64,000 nucleotides of DNA. Source: Chersky-806 sp038252255. GTDB lineage: Bacteria; Actinomycetota; Acidimicrobiia; IMCC26256; JAENVU01. The position numbers and the translations under genes were made by a program. The notes below the pieces were generated by a model. The model saw only the letters and a program-made list of their open reading frames with translations. It was not told the origin of the DNA and made no database searches. Positions 6,845 through 14,412 of this stretch are shown here, piece by piece. Position 1 is the first letter of the stretch. The number at the start of each line of letters is the position of its first letter. The stretch spans positions 51,101 through 115,100 of the forward strand of contig JBBSAM010000013.1 in NCBI GenBank assembly GCA_038252255.1, given 5' to 3'.

Positions 6845-9800
6845 GTGGGAGAACTGCAGCCGGGGATCTACGAGGTGCTGGTCACCGAAGCGCTGAGATC
6901 CCAGCTCCAGATCCTCGAGGGCAAGTCATCAGACACCAGACCACTCCGGCCGGCCGAGGCGGCTGACCGAATCGCGCTGCACCTGAGCCGACAGATCGAG
7001 CAGTCGCTCGAGGGAGTCGGCGACGCGGATCGAGTGCGGGTAGGTATCGAGGTCGCACGGGCGCTCATCGAGCGTCTCTCTGAGTTGGTCGCCACGGACC
7101 CGGAGTCCGCACCCGTCGAAACCGGCGAGGTTCTCCACGCAATCCTTGGCCGCCGCCCCGACGGTCAACCGGAGAAGGTTTCCGAACCGCTTATCCCGTT
7201 GCTCGATACAACGCTGCTCACGAACGCGCCGGGAGAGCCCCGCCTGCTGAGCCAACTCTTGGCCGAGATCGAATCAGCGGATTCCATCGATGTCGTCATG
7301 GCCTTCATTCGAGGGAGCGGCATCGGACCTCTCCTGGGCCCGCTTCAGCGGCATTGTGAAAACGGAAGACAACTCCGCGTGTTGACGACGACGTATACCG
7401 GATCCACCCAGCGCGCCGCCCTCGACCAGCTCATTCGGCTTGGGGCGGACGTCCGCATCTCCTACGACCTCAGTACAACGCGGCTCCACGCGAAGGCCTG
7501 GCTCTTCCACCGACGCTCCGGCTTCTCGACTGCTTACGTCGGTTCGTCGAACCTCACCCACTCCGCGCAGGTCACTGGTCTCGAGTGGAACGTCCGGGCC
7601 TCCTCTGCCCGAAACCGCGATGTCCTGGACAAGTTCGTCGCAGTCTTCGACTCCTACTGGCAGAGCCACGAGTTCGTTCCGTACGACGGGACGCAGTTTG
7701 ACGAGGAGGCAGCTCGAGCCGGGCGCATCAACGAGGGACCGATCGTCCTACTCAGCCCAGTTGAGCTTCGCCCCGAGCCGTTCCAGGAGCGGCTTCTCGA
7801 GCTCATCAATCTGTCTCGCGAACGTGGGCACCATCGCAACCTCCTCGTTGCCGCAACCGGTACTGGCAAGACCGTGATGGCTGCCGTCGACTATGCGCGG
7901 CTGCGACAGGTGCTGCCTCGCGCGCGTCTGCTCTTCGTCGCTCACCGCGAGGAGATCCTTGACCAGAGCAGAGCCACCTTCTGCTACGCGCTACGCGATC
8001 AGTCGTTCGGCGAGAAGTGGGTGGGCCGTTCACGCCCGACTCGCTTTGAGCACGTCTTCGCTTCAATCCAGAGTCTCAACTCGAGCAGTCTCGACGACCT
8101 CGCAGCCGACCATTTCGACGTGGTGATCGTCGATGAGTTCCATCACGCCGCGGCGGCTTCGTATCGAAGGCTGCTCGATCACGTGCAGCCGGTCGAGTTG
8201 CTGGGCTTGACCGCCACCCCGGAGCGCAGCGACGGATTGCCGATCCTGCACTGGTTTGATGACCGCATCGCGGCCGAGCTTCGGTTGTGGGATGCCATCG
8301 ACCAGCACCGCCTATCGCCGTTCATGTACTTCGGGATCCACGATGGGCTCGATCTGCGCGCCATCCCCTGGCGCCGGGGCCGGGGCTACGACATCGACGC
8401 GCTGAGCAACCTGTACACGAGCACCGACGCCTGGGCGCGGACCGTTCTTCACGAGGTGCTCGAACACGCCGAGGATCCGGGCGGCATGCGGTGCCTCGGG
8501 TTCTGCGTGAGTATCGACCATGCACGGTTCATGGCTCGGCATTTCAACGCCCACGGCGTGCCGTCGGTCGCAGTTTGGGGGGATAGCCGCGAAGCCGATC
8601 GACGGGCGGCCTTGCGGGACCTCGCCGAGGGACGGGTCCAAGCGGTGTTCTCGGTCGACCTCTTCAACGAAGGTGTCGACGTGCCGTCGGTGGACACGGT
8701 GCTCATGCTGCGCCCGACCGAGAGCCCGACATTGTTTCTCCAACAGCTCGGTCGAGGACTTCGGCTATCGCCGGCGACCGGCAAGGCGTTCTGCACGGTC
8801 CTGGATTTCGTCGGCACGCATCGACGGGAGTTCCGGTTCGATCGCCGCTATCGAGCGCTCATCGGAGGGACGCGTCGGGAGATCGAACATGCGGTGCAGC
8901 AGGGTTTCCCGTTCCTCCCGGCGGGCTGCCATATGCAACTCGACGAGAAGGCGTCGGAGATCGTGCTGCAGAGTCTCCGTAACGCCATCCCGTCGCGCTG
9001 GCCGGCCAAAGTTGAGGAGCTGCGAGTCCTCCACGGACTCCGCTCAGAGGTCACTCTCGCGGAGTATATGGACGAGACGGGCCTCGATCTTGTCGACGTG
9101 TACGAAGGCGGGCGGGGGTGGTCCGATCTCTGCGAGGCCGCCGGCGTGCCGGTCCTGCCGCCCGGCGAGCACGAGGTACCGCTCCGACGCTCGCTGGGCC
9201 GTCTCCTTCACGTCGACGACGACGAGCGGATCCGCACCTACGGCCAGCTCCTCGAGTCGCCCGGGACCCCCGACGTCAGCCGGCTCCCCGAGCGGAACCG
9301 ACGGCTTCTTCGCATGCTCGTAGCGAGCGTTGCCGACCAAGTCCTGACGCGTGACGACACGCTTCAGGACGCAGTCGACCTGCTGTGGGCCCACCCACAG
9401 GTGCGAGCGGAGCTTGCTCAGCTCCTGGTGCAACTCGATGAGCGGATCGATCATCTTCACGGCGAACTGGACCACCATCCCGATGTACCGCTGCAGATCC
9501 ACGCGCGCTACACACGAATCGAGATCCTTGCGGCCTTTGGCATCAACGACGGGGCGAAGATCGCCGCGTGGCAAAGCGGCGTCTTTGAAGCGAAGGCTGC
9601 GAAGGCCGAACTCTTCGCGTTTACGCTCGACAAGAGCAGCGGTGCGTTCTCCCCAACGACTCGGTACCGCGACTACGCCGTGAGCCGCAACCTCATCCAT
9701 TGGGAGAGCCAATCGCTCACACGCGCCGACAGCGAAACTGGCCTGCGTTACCGAAACCACGTTCGCGACGGCCGCTCGATCATGCTCTTCACTCGTGTTC

Positions 9801-9943
9801 GGGCAGATGAGCGTGCGTTCTGGTTCCTCGGGCCCGCGACCTACAAGGGACACGTCGGCGAGAAGCCCATGGCCATCACCTGGGAACTTGCCCGTCCCCT
9901 CCCCGGTGACCTCTTCGCGTCGTTCGCCGCCGCCGTGGCCTGA
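6845..9943 (+). CDS. SauUSI-like modification-dependent restriction enzyme (PLD nuclease-helicase-DUF3427)
   Basis: A 1032-residue, three-part defence enzyme. Residues ~120-280 form a phospholipase D-type nuclease with H215 and K217 in RLHAKAW and the downstream AYVGSSNLT. Residues ~310-680 form a superfamily 2 helicase: Walker A ATGTGKT (K342), DEFHH (D430-E431), GLTATPER, and motif VI QQLGRGLR (Q633). Residues ~690-1032 match the DUF3427 region. This order is that of SauUSI, a type IV enzyme that cuts DNA containing modified cytosine and uses the C-terminal region for recognition. GTG at 6845 is preferred because GELQPGIYEVLV resembles family N-termini; the frame extends to 6689 but would then overlap the divergent gene. 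No methyltransferase accompanies it, as expected for type IV. Confidence 0.85.
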   Translation: MGELQPGIYEVLVTEALRSQLQILEGKSSDTRPLRPAEAADRIALHLSRQIEQSLEGVGDADRVRVGIEVARALIERLSELVATDPESAPVETGEVLHAILGRRPDGQPEKVSEPLIPLLDTTLLTNAPGEPRLLSQLLAEIESADSIDVVMAFIRGSGIGPLLGPLQRHCENGRQLRVLTTTYTGSTQRAALDQLIRLGADVRISYDLSTTRLHAKAWLFHRRSGFSTAYVGSSNLTHSAQVTGLEWNVRASSARNRDVLDKFVAVFDSYWQSHEFVPYDGTQFDEEAARAGRINEGPIVLLSPVELRPEPFQERLLELINLSRERGHHRNLLVAATGTGKTVMAAVDYARLRQVLPRARLLFVAHREEILDQSRATFCYALRDQSFGEKWVGRSRPTRFEHVFASIQSLNSSSLDDLAADHFDVVIVDEFHHAAAASYRRLLDHVQPVELLGLTATPERSDGLPILHWFDDRIAAELRLWDAIDQHRLSPFMYFGIHDGLDLRAIPWRRGRGYDIDALSNLYTSTDAWARTVLHEVLEHAEDPGGMRCLGFCVSIDHARFMARHFNAHGVPSVAVWGDSREADRRAALRDLAEGRVQAVFSVDLFNEGVDVPSVDTVLMLRPTESPTLFLQQLGRGLRLSPATGKAFCTVLDFVGTHRREFRFDRRYRALIGGTRREIEHAVQQGFPFLPAGCHMQLDEKASEIVLQSLRNAIPSRWPAKVEELRVLHGLRSEVTLAEYMDETGLDLVDVYEGGRGWSDLCEAAGVPVLPPGEHEVPLRRSLGRLLHVDDDERIRTYGQLLESPGTPDVSRLPERNRRLLRMLVASVADQVLTRDDTLQDAVDLLWAHPQVRAELAQLLVQLDERIDHLHGELDHHPDVPLQIHARYTRIEILAAFGINDGAKIAAWQSGVFEAKAAKAELFAFTLDKSSGAFSPTTRYRDYAVSRNLIHWESQSLTRADSETGLRYRNHVRDGRSIMLFTRVRADERAFWFLGPATYKGHVGEKPMAITWELARPLPGDLFASFAAAVA

Positions 9944-10039
9944 CGCGTGGTCGAGCGACTCTCGCGGCCCCGCCCGTTCCGCTCCCACCGGTGGGCATCT
10001 CTGCTCCCTATGCAGCACGCGAAGGGAGCGCGACCTTGG

Positions 10040-10123
10040 TGTCGGAGGGGGGACTTGAACCCCCACGCCCCAAAGGGCACTAGCCCCTCAAGCTAGCGCG
10101 TCTGCCGTTTCCGCCACTCCGAC
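10040..10123 (-). tRNA. tRNA-Leu(GAG)
   Basis: Read on the minus strand, the gene starts GTCGGAGTGGCGGAA and ends CTCCGAC plus discriminator A, giving a 7-bp acceptor stem. The anticodon arm CTAGC-TTGAGGG-GCTAG gives anticodon GAG (codon CUC). A long variable arm and the GGGGGTTCAAGTCCCCC T-arm are typical of class II leucine tRNA. CCA is encoded at 10039-10037. Confidence 0.95.
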
Positions 10124-10178
10124 GTGGAGGGGTGATCTTAGCGATCCGGGCGCGCAGATCGCGGAGCCAAGATCGTCA

Positions 10179-10225
10179 TTCTCGGCACGCTGAAGCACCC
10201 CAGAGCGGCTTGAGCGTGCCGAGAA
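10179..10225 (-). terminator. Inverted repeat after the opp operon
   Basis: TTCTCGGCACGCT (10179-10191) and AGCGTGCCGAGAA (10213-10225) are perfect 13-bp inverted arms around a 21-nt loop, 20 nt beyond the oppF stop on the minus strand. There is no U-run, as is common in high-GC actinobacteria. It would separate the operon from tRNA-Leu. Confidence 0.6.
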
Positions 10226-10245
10226 CGCGGCGCGCCGAGACAGCG

Positions 10246-11274
10246 CTAGACGACTGCCATCTCCTCGGCGAAGTGGCAGGCGACGGGATGGCCCTGGCCG
10301 CGGTCGATCAGCGCGGGCTCTTCCTCGGCGCAGATCTCCTGCGCCTTCCAGCAACGAGTCCGGAACCGGCAGCCCGACGGCGGGTTCGCGGGGCTCGGCA
10401 CGTCGCCTTCGAGGACGATCCGCTGGCGCGCGCGTTCTTTGCGCGGGTCCGGCACCGGCACCGCGGACAGCAGCGCCTGGGTGTACGGGTGGCCTGCGTG
10501 CTCGTACACGTCGTCCGCTTCGCCGATCTCCACGATCTTTCCGAGGTACATCACCGCGACGTCGTCGCAGATGTGGCGCACGACGGACAGGTCGTGCGCG
10601 ATGAACACGTACGCGAGCTGCAACCGCTCCTGCAGGTCCTCGAGCAGGTTCACCACCCCGGCCTGGATCGATACGTCGAGCGCGGAGACGGGCTCGTCGA
10701 GCACCACCAGGTCCGGGTCCAGGGCGAGCGCACGCGCGATGCCGATGCGTTGCCGCTGGCCGCCGGAGAACTCGTGCGGGAACCGGTTCACGTGCTCCGG
10801 GTTCAGGCCCACGGTCGCCATGAGCTCCTTGACCCGCTCCACTCCCTGCCCCCGCCACTGGCCGTGCACGCGCATCGGCTCGGCGATGATCGCCTGCACC
10901 GTCATCCTCGGGTTCAACGACGCGTACGGGTCCTGGAAGACGATCTGCATCTTCTTCCGCATCGAGCGCAGGGTCGACGCCGACGCGGCCAGCATGTCCA
11001 CCCCGGCGAAGCGCACCGTGCCGGACGTCGGTTCGATCAGGCGCAGGATGCACCGCCCGGTCGTGGACTTGCCGCACCCCGACTCCCCTACCAACCCGAG
11101 CGTCTGGCCCCGGCCCACCGAGAAGCTGATCCCCGAGACGGCCTGCACGTCGCCGACCTTGTGCTTCAGCAGCCCGGCCCGGATGGGGAAGTTCTTCACC
11201 AGGTCGTGCACCTCGAGGATGGGCACCGGACCGTCGGGCACGCTGGGCGGCGGCGCCGACTCCACTGACGTCAC
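10246..11274 (-). CDS. oppF: Oligopeptide/dipeptide ABC transporter ATPase (OppF/DppF)
   Basis: The 342-residue ATPase has Walker A GESGCGKST, signature FSGGQRQRIG, Walker B DLVVLDEPVSALD and the C-terminal oligopeptide-transporter extension with GCRFRTRCWKAQEICAEE cysteines. It pairs with OppD to power peptide import through the OppBC channel. The GTG start overlaps the oppD stop (GTGA). The frame remains open upstream, but only antisense-like arginine-rich sequence is found there. Last gene of an oppABCDF-type operon read on the minus strand. Confidence 0.93.
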   Translation of the reverse strand: MTSVESAPPPSVPDGPVPILEVHDLVKNFPIRAGLLKHKVGDVQAVSGISFSVGRGQTLGLVGESGCGKSTTGRCILRLIEPTSGTVRFAGVDMLAASASTLRSMRKKMQIVFQDPYASLNPRMTVQAIIAEPMRVHGQWRGQGVERVKELMATVGLNPEHVNRFPHEFSGGQRQRIGIARALALDPDLVVLDEPVSALDVSIQAGVVNLLEDLQERLQLAYVFIAHDLSVVRHICDDVAVMYLGKIVEIGEADDVYEHAGHPYTQALLSAVPVPDPRKERARQRIVLEGDVPSPANPPSGCRFRTRCWKAQEICAEEEPALIDRGQGHPVACHFAEEMAVV

Positions 11275-12377
11275 GTGGCCTCCTCGAACGGGTCGACGCC
11301 CTCGCGCTGCGCGGCCTCGAGCCGCTCGGCGAAGTGGCACGCCGCGAAGTGTTGGTCCCCCACGAGCCGTAGCTCCGGCCGTTCCTGGTCGCACCGGCCC
11401 GGCACCTCGGCCAGCGGGCAGCGCGGATGGAAGGCACAGCCCGGCGGCAGGAAGATGACCGACGGCGGCTGACCCTTGATCCGGTACAGCCGGCTGTTCT
11501 TGTCCGAGCGACGGTCCAGACGCGGCAGCGCCGCGAGGAGACCGGCCGCGTACGGGTGACGCGCCTCGTAGAAGATCTGGTCGACCGTGCCCATCTCGAC
11601 CTGGCGCCCCGCGTACATCACGAGCACGCGATCGGCGACGCCGGCCACCACACCGAGGTCGTGGGTGATCAACATGATCGACGAGCTGGTGCGGTCCTGG
11701 ATGCGCTCGAGCACGTCCAGCACCTGCGCCTGGATCGTCACGTCCAACGCCGTGGTCGGCTCGTCCGCGATGAGCAGGTCCGGGTCGTTCGCGATCGACA
11801 TCGCGATCATCGCCCGCTGCCGCATACCGCCCGAGAACTCGTGCGGGTACTGCTCGGCGCGCGCCTTCGGGTTCGGGATGCCCACGATCTCGAGCAGCTC
11901 GATGACCCGCTCGTCGATCTCCTTTTCGGGCAGGTCCTGGTGCACCCGGATCGCCTCCGCGATCTGCTTCCCCACCTTGAACACCGGGTTCAGTGCCGCG
12001 AGCGCGTCCTGGAAGATCATGGCGATCCGCGCCCCACGGATGGCCTGCAGCAGCTTCTCCGACTCGCCCAGGATGGACTCGCCCTGGAAGATCACTTCGC
12101 CCGAGATCTTCGCCGTCTTCGGCAGCAGGCCGAGGATCGCCATCGACGTGACGCTCTTCCCCGAACCCGACTCCCCCACGATCCCGAGCGTCTCGTTGCG
12201 GTCCACCGTGAACGAGACGGAGTCGACCGCGTGCACGATGCCGTCGTCGGTCGGGAACTCGACCGTGAGGTTCTTCACCTCGAGTAGCGGCGTGCCCGGT
12301 GGCACCTCGCGCTCGCGTGACGCGCTACCGATCGGCTCCAGGTCGATGGGGTCGAGCTGCTCGGGCGTCTGGGTCAT
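11271..12377 (-). CDS. oppD: Oligopeptide/dipeptide ABC transporter ATPase (OppD/DppD)
   Basis: The 368-residue protein contains Walker A GESGSGKSV, the EFSGGMRQRAMIA signature, DLLIADEPTTALD, and the oligopeptide-specific C-terminal domain with PPGCAFHPRCPLA followed by another Cys; homologous DppD proteins hold an iron-sulfur cluster there. It couples ATP hydrolysis to peptide uptake with OppF. ATG at 12377 overlaps the oppC stop (ATGA). The N-terminal 35 residues (MTQTPEQLDPIDLEPIGSAS) are a nonconserved lead-in. Confidence 0.93.
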   Translation of the reverse strand: MTQTPEQLDPIDLEPIGSASREREVPPGTPLLEVKNLTVEFPTDDGIVHAVDSVSFTVDRNETLGIVGESGSGKSVTSMAILGLLPKTAKISGEVIFQGESILGESEKLLQAIRGARIAMIFQDALAALNPVFKVGKQIAEAIRVHQDLPEKEIDERVIELLEIVGIPNPKARAEQYPHEFSGGMRQRAMIAMSIANDPDLLIADEPTTALDVTIQAQVLDVLERIQDRTSSSIMLITHDLGVVAGVADRVLVMYAGRQVEMGTVDQIFYEARHPYAAGLLAALPRLDRRSDKNSRLYRIKGQPPSVIFLPPGCAFHPRCPLAEVPGRCDQERPELRLVGDQHFAACHFAERLEAAQREGVDPFEEAT

Positions 12378-13360
12378 CAGTGCTTCTCGGACTGCGGGTC
12401 GAAGGCGTCGCGGAGACCGTCGCCGAGGAAGTTGACGCACAGCACCGTGATGAGGATCGCGAGGCCCGGCGCGTAGATGAGGTACGCCTGGGGGGTCCCG
12501 ATGTAGCCCTCCGCGTCCGAGAGCATGTTCCCCCACGACGTCGCCGGCGGGCGCACGCCGAACCCGAGGAACGACAGGGTCGACTCGGTGATGATCGCCA
12601 GCGCCACGGCGAGCGTCGCGTTCACCATGATCGGGCCGATGATGTTCGGGATGATGTGACGCACGATGATCCGCGTGCCCGAAGCACCCGACGCCCGCGC
12701 CGCCTCGATGAACTCCTTCTCCTTCAGGGAGAGCACCTGCCCTCGCACCACCCGAGCCACGTACATCCAGAACAGGAAGGAGAGGATCAGGATGATCGTG
12801 GTGTCGGTGCCACCGAACTTCTTGAGCGCGATGGCGAGGATCGCGAGAGCCGGCACCACGAGGAACAGGTCCGTGATGCGCATGAGGAGCTGGTCGGTGG
12901 TCTTGCCGACGTACCCGGCCACCGCACCGACCGCGGTGCCGACGAGGGTCGAGATCAGCGCGACAGAGAACCCGATCTTGAGCGACAGCTGGCCGGCGTA
13001 GAGCAGCCGGGTGAACTGGTCCCGACCGAGCTCGTCGGTGCCGAGCCAGTGCTTCCCGTTGGGCCCGACGGAGCCGAGGAGCAGGTCCTGGTGGGTGTTG
13101 GAGTACGTGACGAAGAAGTTGGCTCCGAAGCACATCACCACGAGCACGATGAGGATCACGATCGAGGCCATCGCGACCTTGTGCCGGACGAACCGCCGCC
13201 GGAACAGCTGCCACTGGGAGCGGGCGACGGGCTCCGCGTGCGTGGCGGTCTCGAACTCGCCTTCGGCGGAGGGAACGAACCCGCTCGGCCCGATGCCGGT
13301 CTGCGACATCTCCTCCTGCACGTCGCGGTGGGTGCCTCCGAGCTCTTCGTCGGACTTCAT
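12377..13360 (-). CDS. oppC: Oligopeptide/dipeptide ABC transporter permease (OppC/DppC)
   Basis: The 327-residue membrane protein has a ~45-residue cytosolic lead, a first helix (MASIVILIVLVVMCFGANFF), the HWLGTDELGRDQFTRLLY motif usual in OppC proteins, and the EAA loop EFIEAARASGASGTRIIVRHI that contacts the ATPases. Together with OppB it forms the translocation pore. The start ATG overlaps the oppB stop (ATGA). An alternative later start at MSQTGIGPSG would drop 17 residues. Confidence 0.93.
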   Translation of the reverse strand: MKSDEELGGTHRDVQEEMSQTGIGPSGFVPSAEGEFETATHAEPVARSQWQLFRRRFVRHKVAMASIVILIVLVVMCFGANFFVTYSNTHQDLLLGSVGPNGKHWLGTDELGRDQFTRLLYAGQLSLKIGFSVALISTLVGTAVGAVAGYVGKTTDQLLMRITDLFLVVPALAILAIALKKFGGTDTTIILILSFLFWMYVARVVRGQVLSLKEKEFIEAARASGASGTRIIVRHIIPNIIGPIMVNATLAVALAIITESTLSFLGFGVRPPATSWGNMLSDAEGYIGTPQAYLIYAPGLAILITVLCVNFLGDGLRDAFDPQSEKH

Positions 13361-14322
13361 GACAGCCTGATCCGAGGGTCGAGGACGCCGTACAGCACAT
13401 CGGCGAGCAGGTTGAACACCACGATGAAGATCGCGGTGAGAATCGTCCAGGCCACGAGCACCTGCACGTCGCCCACCAGCAACGAGTCGAGGAACAGCCG
13501 CCCCATGCCGGGGATGGCGAAGATCTTCTCGGTGACGATGAGCCCGCCGAACAGCGCGCCGATGTCGAGTGCCATCACGGTGATGAGCGGGATGAGCGCG
13601 TTGCGCAAGCCGTGCTTGAAGATCACCTTCCGCCTCGGCACGCCCTTCGCTCGCGCGGTGCGGATGTAGTCGGCTGACATCACATCGAGCATCGATGCAC
13701 GCTGGAAGCGGCTCCACTCGGCGATGATCTGCACTGTCAACGTCATGACCGGAAGGATCAGGTGCTGCACGTAGTCGATGTTGAAGCCCTTCGTGTCCCC
13801 GGAGTGGAGGCCGACGAATTTCAACCAGTTGAAGCCGAGGTTCGTGTTGGGCCACACCGCGAGGAACTGGATCGCCAGGAGCCCGAACCAGAACGGGGGC
13901 ATCGCTAACCCGATGAACGACAGCCCGGTGAAGGTGTAATCGAGGACGGAGTACTGCTTGACCGCCGAATAGACGCCGAGGGCGACGGCGACGACGGCCG
14001 AGACCAGGATGCCCCAGAAGATCAGCTGGACCGTGTACCAGAGCGAGCGGCCCAGCATCGTCGTGACCTTCTCATTGGTACGGGAGCTCTCCCCGAGATC
14101 TCCGTGGGCTGCGTTGTTCAGCCAGTTCGTGTACTGCACGACGATGGGCTCGTTGACGCCGAGCCGGTCACGGCACCGCGCGTACGACGCGGCGCCCTCA
14201 CGGGAGCTGCGGAGCTTGGCGCACGGGTCGAACGTCCCGCGGACGAAGGCAAAGAGCAGGAACGACGCGATGATGATCACCGGGATCGAGTAGAGCGCTC
14301 GCCGTGTGATGTAGGTCAGCAT
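13357..14322 (-). CDS. oppB: Oligopeptide/dipeptide ABC transporter permease (OppB/DppB)
   Basis: The 321-residue permease starts with the family's RRALYSIPVIIIASFLLF membrane helix, has a long extracytoplasmic loop with LGVNEPIVVQYTNWL, and the EAA loop DYIRTARAKGVPRRKVIFKHG. It carries about six helices and ends VLYGVLDPRIRLS, the family C-terminus. GGAAGG precedes the ATG. It is separated from the binding-protein gene by a strong UUCG hairpin, while all later genes overlap by 4 nt. Confidence 0.93.
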   Translation of the reverse strand: MLTYITRRALYSIPVIIIASFLLFAFVRGTFDPCAKLRSSREGAASYARCRDRLGVNEPIVVQYTNWLNNAAHGDLGESSRTNEKVTTMLGRSLWYTVQLIFWGILVSAVVAVALGVYSAVKQYSVLDYTFTGLSFIGLAMPPFWFGLLAIQFLAVWPNTNLGFNWLKFVGLHSGDTKGFNIDYVQHLILPVMTLTVQIIAEWSRFQRASMLDVMSADYIRTARAKGVPRRKVIFKHGLRNALIPLITVMALDIGALFGGLIVTEKIFAIPGMGRLFLDSLLVGDVQVLVAWTILTAIFIVVFNLLADVLYGVLDPRIRLS

Positions 14323-14353
14323 CCCGCCGCTGCGTTCCTTCCGGTGATCTGAG

Positions 14354-14383
14354 CCGGGTCCGGCCCCGAAGGGCCGGACCCGG
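14354..14383 (-). promoter_or_regulatory. UUCG-capped 13-bp hairpin between binding-protein and permease genes
   Basis: CCGGGTCCGGCCC and GGGCCGGACCCGG are perfect arms; on the transcribed (minus) strand the loop reads C(UUCG)G, an extra-stable tetraloop. There is no U-run. Intergenic hairpins after transporter binding-protein genes often stabilise the upstream message or attenuate, raising binding protein over permease; here that role is inferred. Confidence 0.7.
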
Positions 14384-14412
14384 TCATCAGTTCAATTTCA
14401 GGTGGTACCCGT

